DNA from: Lagopus muta
Taxonomy: Eukaryota > Chordata > Aves > Galliformes > Phasianidae
DNA: 64,000 nt
Reading direction: 5' to 3'
Assembly: GCF_023343835.1 (NCBI RefSeq)
Contig: NC_064471.1
Location: 4,887,598-4,951,597, forward strand
Notes under the pieces: generated by a model
The model's input: only the letters and a program-made list of their open reading frames with translations
What the model was told of the DNA's origin: nothing
Database searches by the model: none
Made by a program: the position numbers and the translations under genes
Shown here: positions 53,194 to 64,000 of the stretch, piece after piece
Position numbering within the stretch: the stretch's first letter is position 1
Layout: each line of letters starts with the position of its first letter

Positions 53194-53725
53194 GTGGAAC
53201 ACCTGCTTGTAAAACATAATAAACTATCAAGGTTAGCTCTCTTAGTGTGCGCCTTTGTTCTCAAGTGATGCATGGTCATATTTTAAAATCCTGATTAGTG
53301 GGATGAAAGAGAGTTAATCATTCTACAATACAGGGTCATCCCTTTGCCTGGGATTCCTTTCCAGGTTTTGTCTTCGCAAATTGAGAAAAGGCTAATAGGC
53401 TGATATCATCATAACCGAGCATTACTAATACATTAAAAGAGCTATTCCCATAGATTCCAGCATTGGTAACATCAAATCCTGTTTAATTCACATTTGATCT
53501 ACTACAAAAATAGAAGCACACAACAACCTAGATAATGCCTAATAATTCTAATTCTTGGGACTGCATTGATAACACAGGAATATCACCCACTATGTCATAC
53601 CATTACTAATGTTGTTATTTGCAATACAACAAGTTACAAAGCAATACCAGTAAGTAAGAAGCACACATTCCCATTCATTATAAGGGCTGGATGCTATTTT
53701 CTGCCTTGAGATGAGGCCGAAAGTA
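53194..53725 (-). pseudogene. env: Beta-type envelope remnant
   Basis: The minus strand begins in the region overlapping the integrase end with a hydrophobic, signal-like LLTYWYCFVTCCIANNNISN, then degenerate ectodomain with sequons (GIYGNSSFNVLVMLGYDDIS). Its position directly after a beta-like integrase fits env. Similarity is weak. Confidence 0.5.
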
Positions 53726-54649
53726 TCATGCTGGAACCCACGTAGAGCCAGTCCCTGTGGAAACACAAGCATATACATGGCCCCAAGTTATCAGTGGTAA
53801 GGGACCTTCCCAGTGCCCTGTGGCCGTATTCCGAACAATGACCATTGGCCATTCCTTGAGCATTGGGGAGGCCCCAAAATGACGATCCACGTGAGTTGTA
53901 TCTGTATGATCACGATTCAAAAAATTCAGCTCATGCAAAGCCTTACATAATCTTTCTTGTGATGTGTCTCCCCTATTCCCCCTTTTTTGTTTATTGAGTG
54001 GATTTCAATGTTGGATGAGTACGCTCAATGATAGCTTGTCCAGTGGGAGAATGAGGAATGCCTGTAATGTGTCTAACCCCCCATTCTTGGAGGAAAGTTC
54101 ACGTGGCCTTAGAAGTATATGCAGGTCTGTTATCCATTTTTATAGTATGTGGGATCCCCATAGCAGCGTAAGCAGATAACCAGTGTTTACAGGCGTCGTG
54201 ACTGCATTTGCCTGTATGTGCTGTGGCAAATATCTAAGAAGAATGAGTATAGTTACATGAACATATTTTAGACACCCAAATTCGGGAACATGAGTGACAT
54301 CTGTCTGCCACAGTTGAAGAGGTGCTGTTCCACGGGGATTTGTCCCAATTTGAGGCAAAGGGACAATTGCCTGGCAGTCTGGGCACGTTAGAATAATGCT
54401 ATGGGCTTGATCCACTGTCAGTTGGAATTGTTTTTGTAAGGCTCTCCTATTCAGATGGAAAAATTGATGGGACAGTCGTGCTTGCTTAAATAATTGAGGG
54501 CTAGAAAAGATGACTGTGGCTTGATCAGCCTTACAGTTGCCCTCAGTTAAAGGACCAGGCAATGTAGTGTGTGATTGAATATGCATAATGAAATAAGGAA
54601 TAGTACAGTGAGAGACATAATGTAAAACTTGCTTGAGCTGTGCAAACAA
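53726..54649 (-). pseudogene. pol: Betaretrovirus-like integrase
   Basis: The minus strand encodes LPGPLTEGNCKADQAT, the zinc-finger region (SHQFFHLNRRALQKQFQ; ILTCPDCQ), the core start GTAPLQLWQTDVTHVPEF and, in another frame at 53938-53726, the C-terminus (ATGHWEGPLPLITWGHVYAC). The central core with the second Asp and Glu is in broken frames. It lies between RT and env remnants. Confidence 0.82.
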
Positions 54650-55521
54650 AGTTGTGCAATCAGGGTCAAGAGCTCGTAAAATTTGTAGACGATGTCAACC
54701 TCAATGGATTAGCATTGCAAATATCTCCACTAGTGATGTAATCATTTTTGAAAATGTATGCAGCATGAATATCCATTCGAGAATAATTAGAGGATCTTTT
54801 CTTGAGGTATCCCATTGACATAACAAGCTACATGGCTGATATGAGTTTGATATTATTATAAGAGATACTGGAAGTGATAAACAAACACAATGGCTATATC
54901 AATGTTGCAATGATGTTATTACAGAGTCTAAGCATTGTAGCGCTTTTGGTGTTAATTGTCTTTTAGAGGTTAGATATGGGTCTCCTTTGAGTAGCTGGAA
55001 TAGAAGGTGCAGCTCTTGAGTAGTAATACCCAAAAGTGGTCACAGACAATTGATGGTTCCTAATAATTATTGCAGATCATTTAATGTCTGTATGTGAGGT
55101 ACTATTTTGAGGATTTGTGGCTGAATGGTGTGAGATGTAATTTTCCATCCTAAATATTTCCATGGAGAACTAAGCTGTACCTTTTCTTCTGCTATTTGTA
55201 AACCAACAGATTGGACTGCCTGCCGTAGTCCTTTAGATCCTCTTTTTGTTCTGCTGCTATTAATATATTGTCCATGTAATGATAAATAAGGACGTGAGGT
55301 CTAGCATTTTGTCCTGGTTGTAATGCATTTGCTACAGCCAACTGACATATTGTTGGACTATTAAGAATTCCTTGTGGTAACACAGTGCAATGATACCGCT
55401 GAGCAGGGCTTTGTTGGATGATGGAGGGCACTGAGACAGCGAATTGTGGTGCGTCTTTTGGATCTACTGGAGCAAGATCAAAAAGTTCCTCTGGTTCCAG
55501 ACCGTTTTTGTCTTTAACCAA
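54650..55521 (-). pseudogene. pol: Betaretrovirus-like RT
   Basis: RT from FAVSVPSIIQQSPAQRYHCT and LPQGILNSPTICQ through YHYMDNILIA (the YxDD box altered to YMDN) to thumb/connection (SSPWKYLGWKITSHTIQPQI). RNase H is essentially absent. The N-terminal RT is missing because gag is joined directly at about 55520. Confidence 0.82.
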
Positions 55522-56083
55522 GTGACACGCAGGCTGCAGAGACGCAGCAGCAGGGCGTCGGGGGCGGAGCGGAGGGCGGGAGCGCGACGAACATCGTGGG
55601 CGGAGCCGATAGCGGGAGCGGCGAGGCGCGGCGCGACGCGGCGCGATTTCTCTTCTCCCCGACCGAATCCAGGCAGGGACTGCTTCCCGGACTGAGGGGC
55701 AGCGGCGGGGGTGGAGGCGTGGGAGGGCTATGGGAATTAGTCAAAAGAAATTCTTCCTTGCTGAATTTTAGCCCTTCCATTATTTGGTGCCAAACAGGTA
55801 AAAGTTTAGCAGCCATTCTGTCTTTAGCAATAGAAGCCTCCCAGAGTTTTGTGCCAATTTTGTCCCAAAGCTCTCCATCAAGAGAGAACCCAGTTTTCCG
55901 AAATTCAGGGACATTTTTGCTTATCCATTTAAGAAAAGTAACTAATGCTGAGGTAGATACAGGCTGATTCTGAAACTTTAAAACTAACCGTAATACTTTG
56001 AGATTTACTTGTTGCTCCTTTGTTAGTGAACTCCCCGTAGTTCCAGACTGCTCGCCCTCTGTCCTGCAGAATGGTGTGGACAT
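55522..56083 (-). pseudogene. gag: Beta-like Gag matrix fused to RT region
   Basis: The open frame encodes SLTKEQQVNLKVLRLVLKFQ, SALVTFLKWISKNVPEFRKT and LDGELWDKIGTKLWEASIAK, a betaretrovirus-like matrix, then a Pro/Ala/Ser-rich GC-rich tail that ends at the RT join. Capsid, nucleocapsid and protease are deleted. Upstream sequence is cut by the A-vi LTR at 56119. Confidence 0.75.
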
Positions 56084-56118
56084 GCGCTAAACAATCTCTC
56101 CATAGTTCAGTCGGGAGG

Positions 56119-56603
56119 TGTCATGGTTCTATGGTTTTTTTTTTTTTTTTATTTTTGGTTTCAGTATTCCACATCAAAACATCATGTAGTGTACGGGGCA
56201 TTAAAGTGTCACTGCCCCAATTCCAAGTACCTATCCCTGTACATTACAGCATTCACGGGATCTGGCCCTTCCGGGTAGGGGGGGCGCTCTCTTGCTGCCT
56301 GGCAGTGGGTGCTGGAGTGTGCTTTCCTAGCTGTTCCAAGCTTTTCAGGTTTGAATCGGTCCCGGGAACTCTCTCTCTCTCATCTTGTCTGATTTATTAA
56401 TCTCAATTGCAATTAAATTGTATCTATTGTGTTATCTTGTATTCCAATATTATAGTAAAATAAGTTTTCCTCCATAGATTGTTGCCGCTGCTCTTTTCCT
56501 CCCTTCCTTCCTTCCCATTTTTTGTGGGACTGGGGTGGGGGGGGAGAGCAGAGGCCTGTCGCCTCTGTCACGGACATAGATTGATCTGGTCAACTCCGTG
56601 ACA
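56119..56603 (+). repeat. A-vi 5' LTR (tRNA-Lys subfamily)
   Basis: TGTCATGGTTCTATGG...CTCCGTGACA (485 bp), with a long T run near the start. Closely matches 29864-30320 and 26720-27452. Confidence 0.88.
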
Positions 56604-56609
56604 GATTTT

Positions 56610-56627
56610 TGGCGCCCAACGTGGGGC
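56610..56627 (+). promoter_or_regulatory. A-vi primer-binding site (tRNA-Lys)
   Basis: TGGCGCCCAACGTGGGGC, exact complement of the tRNA-Lys(CUU) 3' end. Confidence 0.93.
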
Positions 56628-56882
56628 TCGCTGCTTTTTAGCTTTTAGAACGAATCTTTTTTTCTCTCTGCTCTTAGAGAGCTTCGTTAGGGAGCATTAT
56701 CAGTAGTTCAAGTTTCTGTGCTGGAAAACCTGACCTTGAAAGATTAGGCGTACTGCCAGCGTTCTGGGATATTTGTAAACTTTGAGCACTACTTAGTCTG
56801 GGTAGTGCCTTTTTTTTTTTCTTTTTTTTTCCCTCCTCTTGTTAGCTTCAATTCATTAACCCCTTTTTAGCAAGCACCACCG

Positions 56883-58764
56883 ATGAACCCACTCGTTATC
56901 GTGGGGGTGCTGGGTAAAGGATTTAAAGCAATGGTGTTACTCACAACCTACTGGCCAATAATCCATTTCACACTTGCGTGTTGTGGAATTGCATTCATAT
57001 ATAACTACCTGGGGGCACTGATGGAGACACCTATGTTTTACCTACTTGCAATGTGGTATGATTTGAGTTTTGACATTTACATCCCCGAAGGAATGGCTAA
57101 TTTCACAAACAGCCACATCCCAAATGGAATAGCTAATTTTACAAACAACACAAAGTTCAGACCAGTCTCCGGGTTTTCTTCTCGATTTGTCAAACGTTTT
57201 TCGAATCTTGAATTAATACTCATGTTGGTGAGTGTGTCATCAATACTCATGTTGGTGTGCATGTCGTTAATTTTCCTGAATGTACTCCAACACATTCGTA
57301 ATAAAGAGTCTCCTCCAAAACTAGAGAATGATGACTGGCAGGGAATATGGAGAGGTTTAGGAAAAATCTTAGAAGCATGGGGACCCGCAATGCAATGGGA
57401 TTTCACTCTTGAACACCTGTGTGATCCCGAAAAACTAAGCCATTATTTGAGTCAGGGACTATGCGGCTTACGTAAATCTAAGGAGGTACAACTTATTTGG
57501 GGTTTGGCTTGTGCTTAACCGCGCCCTATATAATACTATTCTGGAGAGAGAGAGTTTCCGAGCTGAGGTTCAAGCCAAAGGGGAAAATCTGATCGATCAC
57601 AGGAGACACCAGTAACGATGTCAGTTGCCCCTGTGGAAGGCGAGAAATGTCCTCACGTCTAGAACGGAAAGAAGAAGAAGCAGAGGAGGAGGTAGAGGAA
57701 GATCCAGGTGAGGGGTGCTCCTCAGAACCACCATCATCAAGAAAGGCAAAAGAAAAACTAAGAGACATGGAGAAGAGAGTGATGAAGAAGTCTCTATTAC
57801 TACTCGTCGACCTCTGATGATGACTGAAATCCAAGGCTCAAGAAAGGAGTTTAGACAGCACCTGAACGAAACTCTCATTTCCTGGTTGCTTTGCTGTTTG
57901 GACAGCGGGGCCAGTAGCTTGTCTCTAGATGGTAATGAAGCTCCCCAACTAGGATGCATTGCCAGAGATGCAGCTATTAATAGAGGGATTAGTAGATGCT
58001 TGGATGGGGCTGCCACCCTCTGGGAACAAGTGTTAACATCCGTGAAGGAAAGGTACCCCTTCAAAGATGGCTTGAAGCCTGTGATGAAAAAGTGGGATAC
58101 AATTGAAAAAGGTATCCAGTACTTGAGGGAAATAGCCGTGGTGGAAATGTTGTATGACCCTAATTCTGTTCCTAACCACCTGCATCAAGACCACGACCCA
58201 GAGAGAGTGAGGACGATGCCTGATATATGGCAGAAACTCACAACAGCAGCACCAGAAAGATACGCCAGTACACTAGCAGCAACGTTTGACAGGTACAAGG
58301 ACCAACACAGAAGACCCTTTGTTTTTTATTTGATTCTTACACTCCAAAGCGAGGAACAACAGCTATCCCCAACTCACACTTCCATTTCCGCCATCTCACA
58401 AGTAATGGACCAACTGAATGAAATGCGAGAGCAAGTGTCTCTATTGATTAATCGTGACAAACCTGTACCAGAAATGCTTGATGAAGATAAGGATAGTCAA
58501 AGGAATCTAATGAAGGAGCTGATCAAACTAATGAGAGTCCAACTAATTAAAGATGGTGAACCCTCCTTCTCACATGCACCATCAAAAATCTCAGCTATTA
58601 AAGGCACAAGGCATATTGCCTTGTGGTGTTCCCTAAGTGACCATGGAGAAGGCACGAGGAAGTGATATGACCAAGCTACTCGTGTACTACGAGCACAGGT
58701 GAGAGAATTACAAAACAGATCAATCACCAGTACAGTTAGTCCAGTTAATACAGGTAACGAATAG
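56883..58764 (+). pseudogene. gag: A-vi gag
   Basis: First frame (56883-57518, 211 codons): hydrophobic segments at about 16-47 (TTYWPIIHFTLACCGIAFIY) and about 109-135 (ELILMLVSVSSILMLVCMSL) flank a loop with duplicated ANFTN sequons. A domain shared with A-ii follows (WQGIWRGLGK; VQLIWGLACA). After frame breaks and loss of the coiled coil, the capsid part (57715-58665, 316 codons) has EIQGSRKEFRQHLNETLISW and ARDAAINRGISR. The C-terminus ends at UAG 58762-58764, with an earlier TGA at 58663. Matching architecture in a diverged copy supports the two-pass Gag of A-ii. Confidence 0.87.
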
Positions 58765-61700
58765 AGAGGCCCTGCCCTCAGTCAGGGGGCTGAAAAGGAT
58801 AGCAGGGTTTATTGTACTGTGTGGATTTGATGGCCTGGCACATCAGAACCACAAAAATATGAGGCACTGGTGGATACAGGTGCACAGTGCACACTCTCAA
58901 GAATTGACTGTGTTGGAGGTTGAGATAAGCCTCACTGGTAAAGACTGGCAAAAACATCCTATTGTGACTGGCTCAGGGCCAGTTGATACTTGGTATCGAT
59001 TACCTCAGAAGGGGGCATTTCAAGTATCTCAAGGGGTATAGGTGGGCCTTTGGAATAGCTGCTGTGGACACAGACAACATTAAGCAGCTGTCTGTTTTGC
59101 CTGGCCTGTCAGAAGATCCGTCTGTTGTGGGGCTGCTGCGAGTAAAAGAGCAGCAGGTACCGATTGCCACAAAAATGGTGCACAGGCAACAGTACTGCAC
59201 AAATAGGGATTCCTTGCTCCCCATTCATAAGTTAATTCGTCAACTAGAGAGCCAGGAAGTGATCAACAAAACTCACTTGCCTTTTAACAGCCCCATATGG
59301 CCAGTGCGTAAAGCCAGTGGAGAATGGAGGTTGGCGGTGGACTACCGTGGCCTGAATGAAGTCACACCCCCACTGAGTGCTGCTGTGCTGGACATGTTAG
59401 AACTCCAGTATGAACTGGAGTCAAAAGCAGCTAAGTGGTATGCCACCATTGACATTGCTAACGCCTTTTTCTCCATTCCTTTGGCCAAAGAATCTAGACC
59501 ACAGTTTGCTTTCAGCTGGAGGGGCATTCAGTATACCTGGAACCGTTTGCCCCAGGGGTAGAAACATAGTCCAACCATTTGTCATGGGCTGATCCAAGCC
59601 GCACTGGAACAGGGAGGTGCTCCTGAGCACTTACAGTACATTGATGACATTATTGTGCAGGGCAACACAGCAAAGGAAGTTTTTGAGAAAGGAGAGCAAA
59701 TAATCCAGATCCTTCTCCGTGTTGGTTTCGCTATTAAGCGAAGCAAAGTGAAAGGACCTGCCCAGGAAATTCAGTTCCTAGGCATAAAGGGGCAAGATGG
59801 CCGTTGTCACATCCCGACAGATGTGATTGACAAAATCACTGCTATGTCTCCACCCATTAGCAAAAGAGAGACACAATCTTTTCTGGGTGTAGTGGGCTTT
59901 TGGAGAATGCATGTTCCAAACTACAGCCTCATTGTAAGTCCCATGTATTATGTGACGCGAATGAAAAATGAGTTTACATGGGGCCCTGAGCAGCAGCAGC
60001 ATTATCAGGTGTCGCAGAAGAAGTAAAAGTCTGTGTGGGGTCCTGAGCAAAAGCAGGCGATTAATCCTTAGCAGATTAAACTGGAGATAGCTTGAGCTGT
60101 GGACCTGGGGCCAGTACGGATGGGACAGGATGTAAATAACATCCTCTACACTACTGCTGGAGACAAAGGTTCCACTCATAGTGGCGAAGAGCTTCAGGAG
60201 AGACCTGTGATCGACCCCCTTGGATACTGGAGCCAAGAGTACAGGGGGTCTGAAAAGTGCATCACCCCAACTGAAAAGGAGATCTTAGCCGCGTATGTGG
60301 GGGTTTGGGCTGCTTCCAAAGTAATCTCTACTGAAACACAGCTCCTTTTAGCACCTCGACTGCCAGAGCTAAACTGGATGTTTAAAGGAAAAGTTTAAAC
60401 CCATAGCGCTACTGATGCCACTTGGAGTATGTGGATTGCGTTGATTATTCAACAAGCTCAGATGGGGAACCTCAGTCACCCAGAAGTCCTAGATGTGATC
60501 GTGGACTGGCCTGAAGGTTAAAAGTTTGAAACATCACCAGCAGAAGAGGCCCCACCATATAATGAACTACCATACAATGAAAAGATATGTGTCCTGTTCA
60601 CAGATGGATCATGTCACATTGTGGGGAAGCATCGCAGATGGAAATCTGCTGTGTGGAGCCCCACACAGCAAGTTGCAGAGGCCACTGAAGGGAAAGGAGA
60701 ATCAAGCCAATTTGCAGAGGTAAAGGCTGTCCAACTGGCCTTAGATGTCGCTGAATGGGAGGGGTGGCCAATGCTCTATCTTTACACTGACTCATGGATG
60801 GTGGCAAATGCCTTATGGGGGTGGTTACAGCAGTGGGAGCAAAATAACTGGCAAAGAAGGGGTAAACCTATTTGGGCTGCTGAACTGTGGAAAGACATTG
60901 CTGCCCGAACAAAGAATATGGTTGTGAAGGTGCGCCATGTAGATGCTCATGTGCCCAAGAGTAGGGCTACTGAAGAACAGCAAAATAACCATCAAGTAGA
61001 CTGATCTGCCTGAATTGAGGTGGCGCAAATGGACCTGGACTGGCAGAACAAGGGTGAATTATTCCTAGCTCGGTGGGCTCATGAGACCCCAGGCCATCAA
61101 CGAAGAGATGCAACATACAAATGAGCTAGAGACAGGGGTGGACTTAACTATGAACGCTATTGCACAGGTTATTCATGACTGTGAAACATGTGCCATCATC
61201 AAACAAGCTAAGAGGATGAAACCTCTCTGGGAGGAAGGGTGATCGCAGAAGTATAAATATGGGGAGGCGTGGCAGGTTGATTATATCACCTTGCCACGAT
61301 CTCACAATGGTAAGCGTTATGTGCTTGCTATGGCAGAGGCAGCCACTGGGTGGCTTGAAACATATGCAGTACCCCATGCTACTGCCCAAAACACCATATT
61401 AGTCTCGAGAATCAAGTCCTGTGGTGGTATGGCAATCCAGAAAGGATTGAGTCTGACAATGGTACTCATTTCAAAAATTCTCTTGTAAATACTTGGGCCA
61501 AAGATCATGGCATTGAGTGGATTTATCATATCCCAGAATCACAGAATCACAAGGTTGGAAACGACCTGCAAGATCATCTAGTCCAACCCTACCTGCATCC
61601 CCTACCATGCACCAGCTTCTGGTAAAATAGAACAATACAGTGGGTTGTTAAAAACTATGTTGAAAGCAATGGGTGGCGGAACATTTAAGCACTGGGAGAA

Positions 61701-62110
61701 GCATTTGGCAGAAGCCACCTGGTTGGTTGGCACTTGAAGATCTACCAATTCCCGTGGTCCTGCCTGCTCCATACATACTGTAGAGGGATTTAAGGTCCCT
61801 GTAGTACATGTAAAGAACACGTTGGGAAAAGAGGTTTGGGTCTTCCCCGTTTCTGAGATGGGCAAACCTCTTCGTGGAACTGTTTTTGCCCAGGGACCTG
61901 AGTCCACTTGGTGGGTGATTTAGAAAGGTGGGGATTTTTGATGTGTTCCACAAGGGAATTTAATGTTGGGGGCGTGTAATCAGTAATTCTGTGTATATAT
62001 TTATGTGTGTGTGCATGTGCGCATGTGTGTGTGTTTAATGCTTGTTTATTTTTGTTTTTTTACTTTGTGTATATTAATCATGATGTAGTTATTTGGAATA
62101 AGGGGTGGAA
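58765..62110 (+). pseudogene. pol: A-vi pol: protease, RT, RNase H, integrase
   Basis: In frame after UAG for the 18-codon linker, but a TGA follows (58828-58830). The protease has lost sequence between its active site (VDTGAQCT) and SQELTVLE. RT is recognisable from 58983 (KTHLPFNSPIWPVRKASGEW; DIANAFFSIPLAKE), with a TAG at 59559 and YIDDIIVQG near 59640. RNase H runs at 60590-61000 (FTDGSC; AEVKA; YTDS) and integrase at 61020-61930. A 62-bp CR1 lies in the integrase. A TG-rich stretch precedes the polypurine tract at about 62095-62110. Confidence 0.88.
61535..61596 (-). mobile_element. 62-bp CR1 insertion in A-vi integrase
   Basis: agaatcacagaatcacaagg then ttggaaacgacctgcaagat is the CR1 3' terminus only. 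ATCCC flanks it (61530-61534 and 61597-61601), and the integrase sequence continues on both sides. Confidence 0.88.
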
Positions 62111-62609
62111 TGTTACAATTTTATGGTTTTTGGTTACTGGTATTCCACATCATAACATTGTGTAGTGCACTGGGAGTTTAAGAGTTAATGCTCCAGTTCT
62201 GGGTACCTGTCCCAGAAGAGAACTACATACTCCAGAGGTCATTGAGTTCAGAGAGAGGATATAAGTTTTCTTAGATCATCTGACCTGTCCTTTTTTGGAT
62301 CTTTCCTGTCTGTGCTGCTCGACCCGACTGCATGTCTCACCTCAGCATTATGGTAAAGTCTTCTGTTTTTGGATACTCTCTCATTATATTTGATCTATGA
62401 GCTTCAATTCTAATTGTATTGTATTGCAGTGTTTTATCTTGCATTCCAGTGCCATATTTAGTAAATTAGTTTGTTTCTCCTATGGTAGTTGCCGCTGTTT
62501 TAAATTTCTTTGGGGTCCCCTGTTTCCCTTTCCTGGAGGTGTGGATTTGCGAATCCCTCTTCCCCACTAGTCATGGAACCGGGCCAAACCAGCCCGTAAA
62601 ACATTGATG
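62111..62609 (+). repeat. A-vi 3' LTR (different subfamily from its 5' LTR)
   Basis: TGTTACAATTTTATGG to about AACATTGATG, preceded by the polypurine tract. Its body (agagttaatgctccagttct; cacctcagcattatggtaaa) follows the A-ii/A-iii LTR type, not the 5' LTR at 56119. Confidence 0.82.
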
Positions 62610-62647
62610 TGGAATACCGATAACCAAAAAATCATAAAACCATGTCA
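62608..62647 (-). repeat. Inverted 40-bp LTR terminus
   Basis: gtggaataccgataaccaaa followed by atcataaaaccatgtca is the reverse complement of a family A LTR start, abutting the A-vi 3' LTR end. Confidence 0.85.
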
Positions 62648-62770
62648 CCTCTTCCTCCAAAGCTCTCTGCCCCAGGTGCAACCTTGCCCATGGCAGAGAT
62701 TAGAACTGGATGATCTTTAAGGTCCCTCCCAACCATTCTATGGTTCTGCAGTTCTATGATTTTTAAGGTC
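62648..62770 (+). mobile_element. CR1 3'-end fragment
   Basis: Plus-strand CR1 tail: ctggatgatctttaaggtcc, ctcccaaccattctatggtt, ttctatgatttt. The part before about 62690 is diverged. Confidence 0.75.
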
Positions 62771-64000
62771 ACTATCATGCCTAGGTTTGTCTCTCCACTG
62801 AACTGGGCCAATGTGTGGGTGCACAGGTGTCTGTATTCCACTAGGACCTAGACAGGTAGCATCACATGACCTGGTGGTACCAAGGCTCTGTCTCCAAACA
62901 TGACATATATTTAAACACATGTAGAAAACACAAAAAAATGCTGTTTCCACATGAAGGAAACATGCAGGTGTTTTTTATTAATTCACCTTAAGCTGGTTCT
63001 TCCTCACTTGTGCTTTCCTGCAAACTCAGATGTGTGCATATTTAAATGTGGCTGAGCTAATGTTTTCAGATTAAGTTATGCTCCGCCAGTGCTACTTTCC
63101 ACTGGTGAACACTGGGGACAAAGTACAGCACAAAGCAAATATTCTCCTAAGGTCTTGTAATGTGTGGAGCTGCCATTCTGTAAATACTCCATTGCCCTGA
63201 CATCTCCATGAATCCCTTCACCCACTGGACTTGCTAAGAACCTGCAAGACAAGAGCCCACTGATTCCTTGGGGTCCTTGGGATGGTTTGGGAATGAGTCC
63301 CATGCAGAGAATCACCCAAGTAAAGTAGGGATTATTTCTGCCCTGTGGAAACCACTTGATCCAATAATCTCACGATGGTGGAGTAGAGGGAAACTGTCCT
63401 ACATCACCCATCTCAGGCACTATCTTTGATCAGCAGTTGACAGTTTGAGCAGATTTCACATATGTTTTATCAAAAAAAAAAAAGTGACACGCTTTGACCC
63501 TACTTTATTGCACTCTTCTATTACCACTCAGCAACAGTTGAGAAAAAAAGGTGCAATTGTACCATAATTGACTGGGATGCAGGATATCTTCAGATGATTT
63601 ACTGCCAGTTTTGCTGGAGCCTCAGTACATAGTGAGATTATGGTTAACCAGAATGGACTGATTTCAGTCATCCCAAATTCCCAAATTGCTACCACAGAAC
63701 AGACTGGAGCACTCCTCCTTGACCCTCCCACACTAACTGCTGTCGCTGGTTGACCACTGAACCATGGAGATGTGATGAGGTTATTGAGTATTTCAAGTCT
63801 TCTGGAACAGAATGGAAAGGAAATGAGGTAAACTGAACTGTAGATAGTCACCCCAATGTCTGCCCTCTTGGGCACACCAAGCAAGACAGGTGGGTACATC
63901 CATCACACATTATCCAAAGCCATTTTGAAGCCCTTGAAAGGAATCTAGCTGAAGGCACAGTCCATTCAGAGCAAACCAAATATTGCATCTCAATAAATCC
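62771..64000. other. Unrecognised, possibly unique sequence
   Basis: About 1.2 kb with only short open frames without recognised domains and a short A run (63472-63483). No repeat, RNA gene or exon is supported. Confidence 0.45.

Noticed and set aside
62771..64000. Possible host exons in the right-hand sequence
   Set aside because: Open frames are short, lack recognisable domains and show no splice-site-bounded coding pattern.

Overview
The window looks like gene-poor DNA from a galliform (chicken-like) bird. I found no host protein-coding gene, tRNA gene or rRNA gene. The case for a bird rests on many CR1 LINE fragments with the avian-type 3' end (short ATTCTGTGATTCT-like repeats) and on endogenous retroviruses (ERVs) with gag, pro, pol and env remnants. 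The density of nested insertions fits a W-chromosome or similar low-recombination region. That placement is inference.

Four ERV groups are present. Family A has an ERV-L/spuma-like Pol and no env, and appears six times: A-i 1-503 (+), A-ii 4285-10866 (-), A-iii 17159-20697 (+), A-iv 26720-31819 (two inverted halves), A-v 38786-40928 (-) and A-vi 56119-62609 (+). Family C is gamma-like, with an approximately 650-bp LTR, and accounts for most of 24-49 kb on both strands. One related element at 42.1-48 kb has a tRNA-Arg primer site. Beta-like (ERVK) elements lie at 11363-14854 and 53194-56083. Their LTR/env relatives are at 14959-15490 and 22290-24040. An alpha-like element with a tRNA-Met primer site lies at 49272-53193.

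The standout is A-ii. Its two 528-bp LTRs show no difference by eye. It has a perfect 6-bp target duplication inside a CR1 endonuclease, a 690-codon gag, and a pol of over 1040 codons with all catalytic residues. Gag and pol share one frame and are separated by a single UAG followed by a G/C hairpin. The same arrangement persists in A-iv and A-vi. Its Gag is unusual: two hydrophobic segments flank a loop with N-glycosylation sequons, followed by a coiled coil and a capsid-like region, with no zinc knuckle. There is no env. This suggests a young intracellular retroelement whose Gag is membrane-anchored.

Layout: 1-3055 holds an A fragment and a CR1 inside a CR1. 3056-11005 is a plus-strand CR1 split by A-ii. 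11268-15630 is a CR1 split by an ERVK element and a solo LTR. 15631-22237 is mostly unrecognised sequence around degenerate A-iii, which itself contains a nested solo LTR. 22238-26719 holds beta-type env and family C pieces. 26720-31819 is the inverted A-iv. 31820-38785 is family C on both strands with a CR1 and a solo LTR. 38786-42120 is A-v plus family C. 42154-48360 is the gamma-like element with tRNA-Arg-like leader repeats. 48364-56083 is alpha-like and beta-like remnants, including an in-frame gag-CR1 fusion. 56119-62647 is A-vi. 62771-64000 is unrecognised.
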